Assembly: GCA_002786355.1 (NCBI GenBank)
Contig: PGCO01000013.1
Span: 1-64,000, forward strand
Source: Sediminibacterium sp. FEMGT703S
GTDB lineage: Bacteria; Bacteroidota; Bacteroidia; Chitinophagales; Chitinophagaceae
Length of the DNA stretch: 64,000 nt
Direction of reading: 5' to 3'
This document shows, one piece after another, positions 1 to 8,979 of the stretch. The translations under genes and the position numbers were made by a program. The notes beneath the pieces were generated by a model. The model made no database searches. It was not told where the DNA came from and saw nothing but the letters and a program-made list of their open reading frames with translations. Numbering within the stretch: position 1 is the first letter of the stretch; every line of letters starts with the position of its first letter.

Positions 1-17
1 CTGTATTAAAGGTCTAA

Positions 18-1550
18 ATTTTTTTAACCTTTGACACAGTTTATTTTACAGCCTCTTTAAATTACTTATCTAACACAAAAAAGAGATATTATTCTAACCG
101 ATTGAATTTTCAAGCTAACATAGATAAAGACGAAGCATCTATTATTTTAAAAGATAAAACTGATCAAGAAATTCTTTCAAGACAATTCAGTATTTCAAAT
201 GAAGGTATGTTCTTAAAAACAAATTCAAATAATTTAAAAGGAGTTTCATATTTTCTAAGTTATTCTCAGATGCCACAACAACTAGAAATAAATCCAGGCA
301 AATACAATAATCTTTTTAATAATAATAATCCTTACAAAAGTTTAGTACAAAAAGTTGCTTTAAATACTTTCTTTACTAATGTTACAATTACAAATGCAAA
401 AAAAATTAATGCTTTTTCATTTGAAAATAATTTTGGCATTTCTCTAACAACTCAATCTTATCAAACAGAATTATTAAAAAGAGAATTAAATTTATTAACA
501 AATATTAATGATAGTTTAAATAATAATTTAGTTGGGAAAGAAATAAACATTTATAATTATTTCAAAATAAATTTTATTCAAAAAAAAATAAAAATAAACT
601 TTAGTATCCCCGTAAACTATTTATTTCAAAACAATAATTCCGAAAAAGAGCAATCAATAAATAGATTATTCTTTAATTATGATATGACCATGCAACATAT
701 TATGAATAGTAACTTTTCAATGACGCTAAGATTAAATTCAAATGATATGTATTTACCTATATACTTGTCTACAGAACAATATATTTTAACTGACTATAGA
801 ACTTTACAGAATCGCAATAGCATCATTTCAAATTTAAAACAAAGAAAAATTACTCTAAGCGCAAATTTCAAGGAAGTACGAAAAATGCTATTTATCAATA
901 GCAGCATTGCTTTTGAGAACAACATAGACAATATACTTTTCAATCAAAATTTCGCAGGTAGTTTAGTAATAAGAAATGCATTTTATAATTTAAACCCCAA
1001 TACAAGTACAGTATTTTCATCTAATATAAGCAAGTATATCCATTCAATAAATGGGTCTTTCGCATTAGGTCTGGTTTTACAAAAGAAATCTAGCATTCAA
1101 ATGATTTCAAATAAACAAGATGAATTTAATGTAAAAACGGTAGGATTTAATTCTAAAATCTTGACGAACATAAAAAGTCATTCCATTGAGTATACATCCC
1201 AATATCAGATTTTGTATTCGGGATTAAAAAACAACTTGATGAATAAAACCCAAATATTTAATCAAACAGCAGCAATACACTTAAACTTTATAACAGATTT
1301 TCCTGTAAAAATAATTTTAGAACACTCCCATATAAATCAAAAATCGAAAGCAAATCGAAATTTTCTTTTTGGTGATATAGCAATTAGAAAAAAAGCTGTT
1401 AGTAAAAAAATGGATCTTGAATTGTCATTACAAAATATATTTAATGTAAAAGAATTTGAGACAGTATCCTACTCAGCTAATACTATAACAAATAATTTTT
1501 TTATACTAAGGCCTACTCAAATATTAATGAAAGCTCAATTTACTCTTTAA
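18..1550 (+). CDS. Outer-membrane beta-barrel protein (TonB-dependent receptor-like), 3' part, probably frameshifted
   Basis: C-terminal part of a large outer-membrane barrel protein. The translation is rich in alternating aromatic and polar strands and ends in FILRPTQILMKAQFTL, the style of closing strand seen in Bacteroidota TonB-dependent receptors. The only nearby start in this frame is a TTG at 102, but barrel-like text (FDTVYFTASLNYL) continues upstream of it to codon 18. There a TAA at 15-17 closes the frame, while the next frame is open from the window edge through a T7 run at 19-25. A one-base shift in that run would join the two, so this is probably not a complete gene starting at 102. 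It is visibly more AT-rich than its neighbours and full of AAT/AAA codons. The ligand is unknown. The class is fairly sure; the 5' structure is not. Confidence 0.6.
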   Translation: MFLTFDTVYFTASLNYLSNTKKRYYSNRLNFQANIDKDEASIILKDKTDQEILSRQFSISNEGMFLKTNSNNLKGVSYFLSYSQMPQQLEINPGKYNNLFNNNNPYKSLVQKVALNTFFTNVTITNAKKINAFSFENNFGISLTTQSYQTELLKRELNLLTNINDSLNNNLVGKEINIYNYFKINFIQKKIKINFSIPVNYLFQNNNSEKEQSINRLFFNYDMTMQHIMNSNFSMTLRLNSNDMYLPIYLSTEQYILTDYRTLQNRNSIISNLKQRKITLSANFKEVRKMLFINSSIAFENNIDNILFNQNFAGSLVIRNAFYNLNPNTSTVFSSNISKYIHSINGSFALGLVLQKKSSIQMISNKQDEFNVKTVGFNSKILTNIKSHSIEYTSQYQILYSGLKNNLMNKTQIFNQTAAIHLNFITDFPVKIILEHSHINQKSKANRNFLFGDIAIRKKAVSKKMDLELSLQNIFNVKEFETVSYSANTITNNFFILRPTQILMKAQFTL

Positions 1551-1556
1551 AAAAAA

Positions 1557-1589
1557 ATCCGAATCAAAATATGATTCGGATTTTTTTTT
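1557..1589. terminator. Bidirectional intrinsic terminator
   Basis: A perfect 10-bp stem, ATCCGAATCA at 1557-1566 pairing with TGATTCGGAT at 1572-1581, has a 5-nt loop. An A run precedes it and a T run follows it. It lies between the convergent barrel gene and glutamate dehydrogenase gene and can serve both. Confidence 0.88.
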
Positions 1590-1603
1590 AAATATTTAAT
1601 CTA

Positions 1604-3031
1604 CTATGGGAATATACCTAACTCAGTATAAGAAGTTCCTACTTTGTTGATAGCGCAAACATAGGCTGCAGTTCTCATATCAGGTATAGAAGGATTTTCT
1701 TTCCAGATAGCCATGATTTCTCTTGTAGCTGCAATCATTGATTCTTCTAAACCGCTGTGTACTAAATCTACTTCTTCAGGCCCGTGTAAAATGATATTAC
1801 GATCTGCTGCACTTACTGTTTTACCAGTCAATTCCTCCAACTGTGTAAGAATTTTGGTATTTAAATTCTCTGTAAAACGTTTTTCCATTCTACCATAACG
1901 AACGTGGCTAAGGTTCTTTAACCATTCAAAATAGGACACCGTAACACCACCTGCATTCAAGTACATATCAGGCACTACTAAAACACCTTTTTTAGCGAAT
2001 ACTTCGTCAGCTTCAGGAGTCAAAGGTCCGTTAGCAGCTTCTCCAATTATTTTTGCCTTTACTCTTTCTGCATTATCTCCATTAATCACGTTTTCTAAAG
2101 CCGCAGGAATTAAGATATCGCATTCAATTTCTAATGCATCGGTACTCTTAGCAATATTGGTAGCACCAGGGAAATTTAAGATTGAACCAGTTGCCTTTCT
2201 ATGTTGGAAAACTTCTTCTTCATTTAATCCATCGGCATTAAAAATTGCGCCTTCGTATTCTGCAATCGCGATAACTTTTGAACCATTTTCACGGAAAAAC
2301 TTTGCAGAGTGGTAACCTACGTTACCCAATCCTTGAACGATTACGGTCTTGCCCACTACACCTGTGGTTAAACCTAATTTTTCCATTACATCTGGCATAT
2401 TACATACTTCACGGATGCCAAAGAATACACCTAATCCAGTAGCTTCTTTTCTTCCACGCACACCTCCTTGGGTTACAGGTTTACCCGTAACACAACCAGC
2501 GGCATCAATTTCACCTGGCTTTAAAGAAGCATAAGTATCCACAATCCAAGACATTTCACGCTCACCAGTTCCGTAATCAGGAGCTGGAACATCAATACCA
2601 GGCCCAATAAAGTTCTTCTTTACTAATTCACTGGTATATCTACGAGTAATTTTTTCTAACTCGTAAACAGAATATTTTTTAGGATTAATTTTAATTCCTC
2701 CTTTACCACCACCAAATGGAACATTCACAATTGCACATTTGTAGGTCATTAATGAGGCAAGTGCCATCACTTCATCTTGATTCACTTCATCACTGAATCG
2801 AATACCACCTTTACAAGGCGACTTGTGTTGAGAGTGTTGTACACGATACGCTTCAATAACTTCAATACGGCCATCATCCATTTTTACTGGAAAGCGCATA
2901 CTGTAAATACTGTTACAAGCTTTAATTTGTTCAAGCAAGCCTTTTTCCCACTTGGTAAAACTGGCTGCTTTATCAAAACTTCTTTCAACACTGTGAAAAA
3001 AGCTGTACGGTTGATGATTCGACATTGGCAA
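1604..3031 (-). CDS. gdhA: Glutamate dehydrogenase (GLUD-type Glu/Leu/Phe/Val dehydrogenase)
   Basis: Catalyses reversible oxidative deamination of glutamate to 2-oxoglutarate and ammonia in the cytosol. Visible motifs are KGGIRFS near 74-80, the catalytic-lysine loop PFGGGKGG (105-112, Lys110), PAPDYGTGERE with Asp152, the nucleotide-binding GLGNVG (234-239), and NGPLTPEAD (334-342). The length of 475 aa and long identical stretches (GFIGPGIDVPAPD-like, YLNAGGVTVSYFEWLKNL) resemble mitochondrial GLUD enzymes more than E. coli GdhA. About 43 residues separate the VRYGR and VHSG motifs, roughly the place and size of the animal antenna. Cofactor preference cannot be read with certainty; the GLUD group uses NAD(H) or both. 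The gene stands alone, 31 bp downstream of ccmD on the same strand. Confidence 0.95.
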   Translation of the reverse strand: MPMSNHQPYSFFHSVERSFDKAASFTKWEKGLLEQIKACNSIYSMRFPVKMDDGRIEVIEAYRVQHSQHKSPCKGGIRFSDEVNQDEVMALASLMTYKCAIVNVPFGGGKGGIKINPKKYSVYELEKITRRYTSELVKKNFIGPGIDVPAPDYGTGEREMSWIVDTYASLKPGEIDAAGCVTGKPVTQGGVRGRKEATGLGVFFGIREVCNMPDVMEKLGLTTGVVGKTVIVQGLGNVGYHSAKFFRENGSKVIAIAEYEGAIFNADGLNEEEVFQHRKATGSILNFPGATNIAKSTDALEIECDILIPAALENVINGDNAERVKAKIIGEAANGPLTPEADEVFAKKGVLVVPDMYLNAGGVTVSYFEWLKNLSHVRYGRMEKRFTENLNTKILTQLEELTGKTVSAADRNIILHGPEEVDLVHSGLEESMIAATREIMAIWKENPSIPDMRTAAYVCAINKVGTSYTELGIFP

Positions 3032-3062
3032 TCGTTTTATAGGTTATTATCGATGATGAAAA

Positions 3063-3284
3063 TTATTGACGTTGTTCTTCTTTTTCTAAACGAGAAATTT
3101 TTTTATCAATGCTTATCAAGTAAGCAAACAAACCAAAAAGAATGGTTAACACTACCGCCATTACTACAAAAATCTTGCCGTTACTTCTCATTAATCCAAG
3201 GTCTGAAGTATTTTCCTGAGCGGTTGCAACAAAAGAAACTACTGTGCAAAATAATGCTGTAATAATCAATCGCATCTTAATCAT
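3063..3284 (-). CDS. ccmD: CcmD-family small membrane protein
   Basis: A 73-aa protein with an N-terminal hydrophobic segment that may be a signal peptide (ending FVATAQ). A single transmembrane helix follows at about 38-58, then a short charged tail IDKKISRLEKEE. That layout, with LFAYLISIDKKISRLEK, matches CcmD-family proteins that accompany CcmC in heme delivery for cytochrome c maturation. Its start overlaps the end of the ccmC-like gene by 8 bp, so the two are probably translationally coupled. Family assignment rests on layout and context more than on any catalytic motif. Confidence 0.8.
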   Translation of the reverse strand: MIKMRLIITALFCTVVSFVATAQENTSDLGLMRSNGKIFVVMAVVLTILFGLFAYLISIDKKISRLEKEEQRQ

Positions 3285-3957
3285 TGTTGTATTTATTTTC
3301 TGCTAGCATAGCGTAGCGAATTTTTAATGTACTGATCCAAACACCTAAAAGAGTCCATCCAATAACTGCTGGATAAAACACTGTTCGCATTTGAACATCC
3401 ATATCTTTTCCATTAATGCCTGGATTACCTTCTGCACCTTCTCCCCCCGGATGCAAAGATTCAGTTAATCTAGGCAATATCCATAAGGTCGGAAAAAGCA
3501 TGAAAAAAGCAAAAATATTATATACTGCACCAATCCTCCCCTTCTTATCATCCTCATTTAAACTGCCACGCAAAACAAAATAAGCCAGATAAATTAACAT
3601 AGCAATGGCAGCTCCATTTTGTTTAGGGTCTCCGCTCCAAGGACTTCCCCATTGATAGTTGGCCCAAATAGCTCCAGTAACTAAACCTAATATGCCATAT
3701 ATAACCCCTGTTGAAGCAAATGCAACTGCATAAGCATCATTTTTTGGAATAGGATTACGTAAATAACGAATAGAATAAATCATGGACACCAATAATAAAA
3801 TCATCATGGTAAACCACATTGGAACATGAAAGAAGAAGTTTCTAATAGATTCCTTCATTCGATCATCTAACCTGGGCACTTTCACATAAAAACCATAGGT
3901 GCAGGTATAGACCAACAAAGCAATTGACATTATTTTCCACCAATACTTCCGAATCAT
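3277..3957 (-). CDS. ccmC: CcmC/CcsA-family heme-handling protein of cytochrome c biogenesis
   Basis: Integral membrane protein of 226 aa with about six hydrophobic helices. It carries the tryptophan-rich heme-handling motif WGSPWSGDPK at 103-112, a variant of the WWD signature. Two histidines that probably ligate heme lie on flanking loops: His44 in FFHVPMWF and His169 in LHPGGEG. The length fits CcmC rather than the longer CcsA/ResC proteins. In the family it presents heme on the outer face of the membrane for attachment to cytochrome c. No ccmB or ccmA lies upstream here, so the rest of the pathway is elsewhere. The gene starts at 3957 and ccmD follows directly. Confidence 0.9.
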   Translation of the reverse strand: MIRKYWWKIMSIALLVYTCTYGFYVKVPRLDDRMKESIRNFFFHVPMWFTMMILLLVSMIYSIRYLRNPIPKNDAYAVAFASTGVIYGILGLVTGAIWANYQWGSPWSGDPKQNGAAIAMLIYLAYFVLRGSLNEDDKKGRIGAVYNIFAFFMLFPTLWILPRLTESLHPGGEGAEGNPGINGKDMDVQMRTVFYPAVIGWTLLGVWISTLKIRYAMLAENKYNND

Positions 3958-4080
3958 TGATTAATTATTTGCCAGTCCTGTGCCCAAAGCACTATTAAAT
4001 AGTGCTGCAAAATTAGGTGAAAGCAACTCAATAAACCTTAGTAATATGTAAAAATTACGCATCCTTTGCAATCTTTTAAA

Positions 4081-4112
4081 ATTGGATAATAGGCTATTTT
4101 TTTGTACTTTTG
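4081..4112 (+). promoter_or_regulatory. Bacteroidota-type promoter of queA
   Basis: The -7 element TACTTTTG (4105-4112, consensus TAnnTTTG) is preceded at 20 bp by ATTG (4081-4084), matching the -33 element. This is the best two-part promoter match in the window. It leaves a leader of roughly 95 nt before the queA ATG at 4212. The 254-bp gap after ccmC holds nothing else I can support. Confidence 0.7.
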
Positions 4113-4211
4113 CCAACTTTAAAAATTCATGCCGTAACATGAAGTTATCCTCTTTCGCCTTATGGCGGATTGAACAACTTGCTGTGGCTATCATCTAAAA
4201 AGATTAGTTAC

Positions 4212-5261
4212 ATGAAATTATCCCAGTTCAAGTTTGACCTACCGTTAAACCTGATTGCCCAGAACCCCACCAAAAGAAGAGAAGACAGCCGCCTGATGGT
4301 GGTAGATCGTAAAAGCGGCCACATGGAGAACCGCTACTTCAAAGACATTTTAGATTATTATGACGACAAAGATGTATTTGTTGTTAATAACACCAAAGTA
4401 TTCCCTGCTAGAATGTATGGAAGAAAAGAAAAAACAGGTGCTAAAATTGAAGTATTCTTGTTGCGTGAATTAAATAAGCCCAATCGTTTATGGGATGTTA
4501 TTGTTGATCCCGCAAGAAAGATTAGAGTTGGCAACAAATTGTACTTTGGAGACAACGAAGAATTGGTAGCAGAAGTTATTGACAATACTACTAGTCGTGG
4601 AAGAACCATCCGCTTTTTATGGGATGACGATGATGCTAGCTTTAAAAAAATGTTAGAATTTTTAGGAGAAACACCGCTCCCTAAATACATCAAGCGCAAG
4701 CCAGACGAAGAAGACAAAGAGCGCTACCAAACGGTATACGCAAAGCACGAAGGTGCAGTTGCAGCACCCACTGCGGGCTTACATTTCAGTAAAGAGTTAA
4801 TCAAACGTTGCGAAATTCAAGGTATCCGCTTTGCAGAAGTTACACTACATACCGGACTAGGCACTTTCCGTCCAATTGAAGTGGAAGATTTGAGCAAACA
4901 TAAAATGGATGCCGAATACTATCAAATTGACGAACAGGCTTGTGCAATTGTAAATAAAGCAAAAGAAAGTGGTAAACGTATTTGTTCAATAGGAACTACT
5001 ACTATGCGCGCCATGGAAAGCAGCTTTACTGCACAAAAATTGTTAAAACCAAGTGAAGGATGGACCAACCATTTTATTCATCCACCCTACACATTTAATG
5101 TTGCAGATAGTTTGGTAACCAATTTCCACTTGCCTAAAACAAGCTTATTGATTATGACTTGCGCTTTTGCAGGTTATGACTTAGCTATAGAAGCTTATAA
5201 GAAAGCAATTAAAGATAAATATCGTTTCTTCAGCTATGGGGATGCATTATTGATTGTTTAA
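4212..5261 (+). CDS. queA: S-adenosylmethionine:tRNA ribosyltransferase-isomerase QueA
   Basis: Transfers and isomerises the ribosyl part of SAM onto 7-aminomethyl-7-deazaguanine at the tRNA wobble position, giving epoxyqueuosine. The protein opens with [11 protein letters not shown] and LIAQNP, typical of QueA. It also has [19 protein letters not shown], the conserved block [21 protein letters not shown] and [12 protein letters not shown], which cover the whole family length (349 aa). I chose the ATG at 4212 because family proteins begin at MKLSQF; an in-frame ATG at 4170 would add 14 residues without family resemblance. The gene is monocistronic, with a good promoter upstream and a terminator at 5303. 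Confidence 0.97.
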   Translation: MKLSQFKFDLPLNLIAQNPTKRREDSRLMVVDRKSGHMENRYFKDILDYYDDKDVFVVNNTKVFPARMYGRKEKTGAKIEVFLLRELNKPNRLWDVIVDPARKIRVGNKLYFGDNEELVAEVIDNTTSRGRTIRFLWDDDDASFKKMLEFLGETPLPKYIKRKPDEEDKERYQTVYAKHEGAVAAPTAGLHFSKELIKRCEIQGIRFAEVTLHTGLGTFRPIEVEDLSKHKMDAEYYQIDEQACAIVNKAKESGKRICSIGTTTMRAMESSFTAQKLLKPSEGWTNHFIHPPYTFNVADSLVTNFHLPKTSLLIMTCAFAGYDLAIEAYKKAIKDKYRFFSYGDALLIV

Positions 5262-5302
5262 TTTACAAATTAACATTGAACGCTACTTAGCTTTTAATAC
5301 GA

Positions 5303-5334
5303 AAAAACTCCCTTTAATTGAAGGGAGTTTTTTT
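5303..5334. terminator. Intrinsic terminator after queA
   Basis: The hairpin CTCCCTT / AAGGGAG, extended by A and T runs (5303-5314 with 5321-5332), has a 6-nt loop and ends in a run of T. It separates the convergent queA and DUF1801 genes and probably acts in both directions. Confidence 0.85.
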
Positions 5335-5338
5335 ATGT

Positions 5339-5809
5339 TTAAGATTTTTTAGGTGACTTCTTATAATTTTTTTCGTACAAATGAATCCAATCTTGTGTAT
5401 TCATTTTTTGAACCAGTTCCCCAATGAGATCGTAAGGAATAACACTATTCTTTTTAAACCTCATACAACTCTTCCCCATGTCTAGTTTAGAAGGGACAGA
5501 TTTAGCGTATGCGTCTGTAAACCACTTTAATAATTTGGCATCTGCATATATTCCCATATGGTAAAAAGCAACAAAATTTTTTTGAGCTGCTAAAGCCATA
5601 AAGGGTAGTGGCAACTTTGGATTACAGTGATATCCATCCCGATAAATACTATGCGGAACCACATAGCCTATCATACCGTAATTCACTACTTCAACAAAGC
5701 CGCTAGGTAAATTTTTTTTTATTGATTTACGCAATTGTTCTAGCTGAACTTTTTGTTCAGTTGGAATTTGGCTTATATATTCTGCAACTGTTTTTGCTTC
5801 GCTGATCAT
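5339..5809 (-). CDS. DUF1801-domain protein (YdhG-like)
   Basis: A 156-aa cytosolic protein resembling the DUF1801 family. It has the pattern SEAKTVAEYISQIP, then LRKSIKKNLPSGFVEVVNYGMIGY, then LAAQKNFVAFYHMG and CMRFKKNSVIPYDLI. Members are small single-domain proteins with an iron-chaperone/frataxin-like fold and no firmly assigned function. The lysine-rich tail (NYKKSPKKS) could bind nucleic acid, but that is a guess. Its ATG overlaps the TGA of the upstream Pr6Pr-type gene by 4 bp (ATGA), so the two are probably co-translated. Confidence 0.8.
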   Translation of the reverse strand: MISEAKTVAEYISQIPTEQKVQLEQLRKSIKKNLPSGFVEVVNYGMIGYVVPHSIYRDGYHCNPKLPLPFMALAAQKNFVAFYHMGIYADAKLLKWFTDAYAKSVPSKLDMGKSCMRFKKNSVIPYDLIGELVQKMNTQDWIHLYEKNYKKSPKKS

Positions 5810-6447
5810 CTTATTTTATTTATTTGCTTATGGCGCCAATTGGCTATAAAACTAAACAACAGACTTAAAAAGGCAAACATGACTAACACCACCAAACAAT
5901 TTAAAAACGATTGCACTAACCCAATTTTAGCTACATCCAAAAATGGATAAGGATAAAAATTTGTAATTGAACCGTGAATAATGGTATACCCAAAATATAA
6001 AACTGGATAAATTAGCCAATATGGTATTGATGCATAATTCACTTTTTTAGTGGAAACAAATACGATCCAATACAAAACTGTAACAATTGGTGTAAATGTA
6101 TGTAGGCCATGGTCTGCAATTCTTGCTAATCCTTGAGGGTGATAAATTTTGCTTAATATCAAATGATAAACAATTCCTACAATAGAAATATAAACTGTAA
6201 CTGCTGTGCTTGTTTCAGGTCTTTTCCAAAATGAATTTTCAATAAAATCAGTGGATAGTGATCTGGAAGTAAAATAAGTTAGTACAATCAGATTACTCAA
6301 AATAGTAAAATAGCTAAAAAAATGAATGATTTTGATTAATATATCATTACTACTAGGTGCTTGTATCGCAAGAATAAACTGAATGAAAATGCCACAAAAA
6401 ACCAATAACGCAATAATTCCAGCTAATGTATTGGGGTGTTTCTTCAT
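5806..6447 (-). CDS. Pr6Pr-family membrane protein
   Basis: A 213-aa polytopic membrane protein with about six hydrophobic helices. Features of the Pr6Pr (FAR-17a/AIG1-like) family include an early FFSYFTILSNLIVL segment, HGLHTFTPIVTVLYW with conserved histidines in the fourth helix, and YPFLD in the fifth loop. The function of bacterial members is not settled; eukaryotic relatives include androgen-induced membrane hydrolases. It is the first gene of a two-gene unit with the DUF1801 gene. Confidence 0.78.
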   Translation of the reverse strand: MKKHPNTLAGIIALLVFCGIFIQFILAIQAPSSNDILIKIIHFFSYFTILSNLIVLTYFTSRSLSTDFIENSFWKRPETSTAVTVYISIVGIVYHLILSKIYHPQGLARIADHGLHTFTPIVTVLYWIVFVSTKKVNYASIPYWLIYPVLYFGYTIIHGSITNFYPYPFLDVAKIGLVQSFLNCLVVLVMFAFLSLLFSFIANWRHKQINKIR

Positions 6448-6486
6448 ATAGATAATTGTTCCTACCCAATATACTAAGAAAATGAA

Positions 6487-7608
6487 TTATCGTCGATAAT
6501 CAAGTGGCAGTAAATTAGAAAGTTTCTCAGACCAAGCCCAATAATCCACTGTAAGAATATCCTTACCAAAAAAATAACTTCCATTTGCAAAAACCGATAA
6601 AACTTTATTAGAATCGGGCATGATTAAGCGAGAAGTGATTGGTTGGCCAATTTTTACATTTCGATGCCCCTCAACGTACATTGATGGTAATAATTTATGC
6701 TTATAAACCACCCTCAAATAATCAGGAAACTGAAGGCCCACAGAAAAACTATCAATGGCAAAAGCAATACTATCGCCTGTCAAAGGTATATCGATAAGGA
6801 TTTCTCTTTCCCGCACGGGATTAACGCCATTGATTCTGATAGTTTTATCTTCGAATCTTTGTTTTTTTATTCTGCGTATTTCAAATCCATCTTGAACCAA
6901 AGTATTCCTATACAAACTACGCATAAAATGCATCAGAGAGCCATCATAAGTTTCAGCCCTCCTGGTCAACCATCGATTAAGCTGGCGAGCATTCTTTGGG
7001 ATTTTTTCTATAAATAAAGGGAACCCTTGATAATAAAATACATTAGTATTATAATTATTTTCAAACCCTTTCAGTTCGTAGATTAAATCATACCCTAATG
7101 CATTGTTACTAATTTGTAGTGGCTCCGTAGCAAATGCCCTTAAAACATTTTCTTTTTTATTGAATTTAAACTTAACTACATCCTTATTTAAAAGCATACA
7201 ATTTAAAGAATTTGGAGTTTTACCAATCAACATATCCATAAAAAATTCACCCCATTGCTCCCAGCCATTTTTATCATAGTTTCCTACAATAACTTCTTCA
7301 AGTTCTTTTGGTTTGGGATGCAGTACAATGACTAAATTTTCAGGCAGATTGTTAGAATTAATTTCTGCAGTATAGGTTTCATAACCAAGTATTGTAACAA
7401 CTAAATCATACCGACCATTAGGGAAATTTTGAATTGTAAATTGTCCATTTTCTTTAGATATGGCACCAACCGATGTGTTGCTTAAAAACACACTTGCATT
7501 AGGAATGGGTTCATTTGTTCCAGCTACAATAATTTTTCCGTTCAAGCTTTTTTGTGCTTGAGTACCTATAACCAAAAAACTAAAAAGCAAAATAAAAAAA
7601 TACTTCAT
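6487..7608 (-). CDS. Secreted protein with carboxypeptidase-regulatory-like domain
   Basis: A 373-aa exported protein. A signal peptide (about 1-18, ending IGTQAQ) is followed by a carboxypeptidase-regulatory-like beta-sandwich at about 20-110: LNGKIIVAGTNEPIPNASVFLSN, GQFTIQNFPNG, VVTILGYETY. This is the module common at the N terminus of Bacteroidota surface proteins and TonB receptors. The remaining 260 residues match no family I can name and show no membrane anchor or catalytic motif. It probably resides in the periplasm or at the outer membrane. It lies 15 bp upstream, in reading direction after gntP, and may be the last gene of that unit. Confidence 0.7.
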   Translation of the reverse strand: MKYFFILLFSFLVIGTQAQKSLNGKIIVAGTNEPIPNASVFLSNTSVGAISKENGQFTIQNFPNGRYDLVVTILGYETYTAEINSNNLPENLVIVLHPKPKELEEVIVGNYDKNGWEQWGEFFMDMLIGKTPNSLNCMLLNKDVVKFKFNKKENVLRAFATEPLQISNNALGYDLIYELKGFENNYNTNVFYYQGFPLFIEKIPKNARQLNRWLTRRAETYDGSLMHFMRSLYRNTLVQDGFEIRRIKKQRFEDKTIRINGVNPVREREILIDIPLTGDSIAFAIDSFSVGLQFPDYLRVVYKHKLLPSMYVEGHRNVKIGQPITSRLIMPDSNKVLSVFANGSYFFGKDILTVDYWAWSEKLSNLLPLDYRR

Positions 7609-7623
7609 GGCATTTAAGTTTTA

Positions 7624-8979
7624 TTACGAACCTATGTAAAAAAAGAAAATTGATAACATACCCGCAACCAAAGAGACCAATAATGTCATTGTAGACCATG
7701 ACTGAAAAGTTTGCTTTTCAGTCAACCCTAAATACTGCTTTACCAACCAAAACCCACTATCATTAACATGTGAAAAAATAGTAGCCCCCGCTGCAATGGC
7801 AGAAACTAACGAAGCCATTTGTATGGAAGAATACATTCCTGCAACTAATAAAGGCGCCAATAAACTTGAAGCAGTAATCATTGCAACTGTTGCAGAACCT
7901 TGCAAAAGACGAATCATTGCAGCTGCTAAGTATGCAAATAAAACAATTGATACCCCCGCATCTAAAAGCATTTCTGCTAATAATTTACCAGCCCCGGTAT
8001 TCACCAGCACTTGCTTAAAAACACCACCTGCTCCTGTTACTAATATAATTGCCCCAGCAGGTGCCATAGACTGAATAGAGATTTTGCTTAAGTCGCTTGC
8101 ACTGTAGCCCTTTTTAATCCCTAATAAAATCCATGCAATAATATTGGCAATAATTAAAGCAGAAAATGGATGCCCTAAAAAAGCAATCAATTGAGTAAAA
8201 AATGAATTATTGATAATGAATAATCCACTCTTAAAACAAGTGTTCAGTAATATTAAAATGATTGGTAAAAAAACTATTCCAATTGTCAATCCGAAGGAAG
8301 GTAATTGCTTAAGCGTAATATACTCTTCATTAGATACCGCTAACGCTTGTTCAGGTGCAGTTATATGGATTTTCCTTGCAATCATTTTACCGAATAAAAC
8401 CCCGCATAAGATAACAGTTGGAATACCAATTAAGATAGAAGTCAAAATTACCCAGCCCATTTCTGCTCCAATAATTTCAGCAACTGCTATTGGACCAGGT
8501 GTAGGCGGAATAAATGCATGTCCAAAAGCTAAACCAGCCAACAAAGGCATGGCATACAATAACAAAGACTTTTGAGTGTTTCTTTGAATTGCATAAACTA
8601 TGGGGATTAATAAAATAAAAGCAACATCAAAAAATACTGGGATGGAAATAATTAATCCTGTAAAACCCAATGCAAGTGGAGATTTATTATTTCCAGCTTT
8701 ATTGATTAGATATCGTGCAATGGCGTCTGCTCCACCCGAGTTCTCTAAAATAGCCCCAAACATTGCTCCCAAACCCACAATTGTAGCTACAAAACCCAAT
8801 GTAGACCCCATACCTTCTTGCATCGTCTCTATCATTTTTTGTACTGATAATCCTGCCAAAATTCCAGTAACAATAGAAGCAATTAATAAAGCTATAAATG
8901 CTGGTAACTTAAAATATAAAACCAATATAAGCAAACTGGCTATTCCCGCTAATACACTTAACATCAATAAATAATTCAT
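7624..8979 (-). CDS. gntP: Gluconate permease, GntP family
   Basis: A polytopic inner-membrane proton symporter of about 451 aa with roughly twelve helices. Family features are visible: FVATIVGLGAMFGAILENSGGAD, IPVFFDVAFILLIPIVYA, HAFIPPTPGPIAVAE, GAGGVFKQVLVNTGAG and HVNDSGFWLVKQY. It would import gluconate or a related sugar acid. An ATG at 8979 gives the family-like start MNYLLML and an ATGA overlap with the stop of the upstream kinase/dehydrogenase fusion; an alternative ATG at 8991 adds MAGS. Direct coupling to the enzymes that phosphorylate and decarboxylate gluconate supports gluconate as substrate. Confidence 0.92.
   Translation of the reverse strand: MNYLLMLSVLAGIASLLILVLYFKLPAFIALLIASIVTGILAGLSVQKMIETMQEGMGSTLGFVATIVGLGAMFGAILENSGGADAIARYLINKAGNNKSPLALGFTGLIISIPVFFDVAFILLIPIVYAIQRNTQKSLLLYAMPLLAGLAFGHAFIPPTPGPIAVAEIIGAEMGWVILTSILIGIPTVILCGVLFGKMIARKIHITAPEQALAVSNEEYITLKQLPSFGLTIGIVFLPIILILLNTCFKSGLFIINNSFFTQLIAFLGHPFSALIIANIIAWILLGIKKGYSASDLSKISIQSMAPAGAIILVTGAGGVFKQVLVNTGAGKLLAEMLLDAGVSIVLFAYLAAAMIRLLQGSATVAMITASSLLAPLLVAGMYSSIQMASLVSAIAAGATIFSHVNDSGFWLVKQYLGLTEKQTFQSWSTMTLLVSLVAGMLSIFFFYIGS

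Noticed and set aside
2777-3262. 161-aa plus-strand ORF
   Set aside because: Runs antisense through the gdhA start and ccmD, both of which have clear family motifs.
3961-4194. 77-aa minus-strand ORF before queA
   Set aside because: It covers the queA promoter and leader, has no recognisable family pattern, and its codons look like translated intergenic DNA.
8210-8974. Two long plus-strand ORFs opposite gntP
   Set aside because: Proline- and isoleucine-rich shadows of the permease codons; not independent genes.
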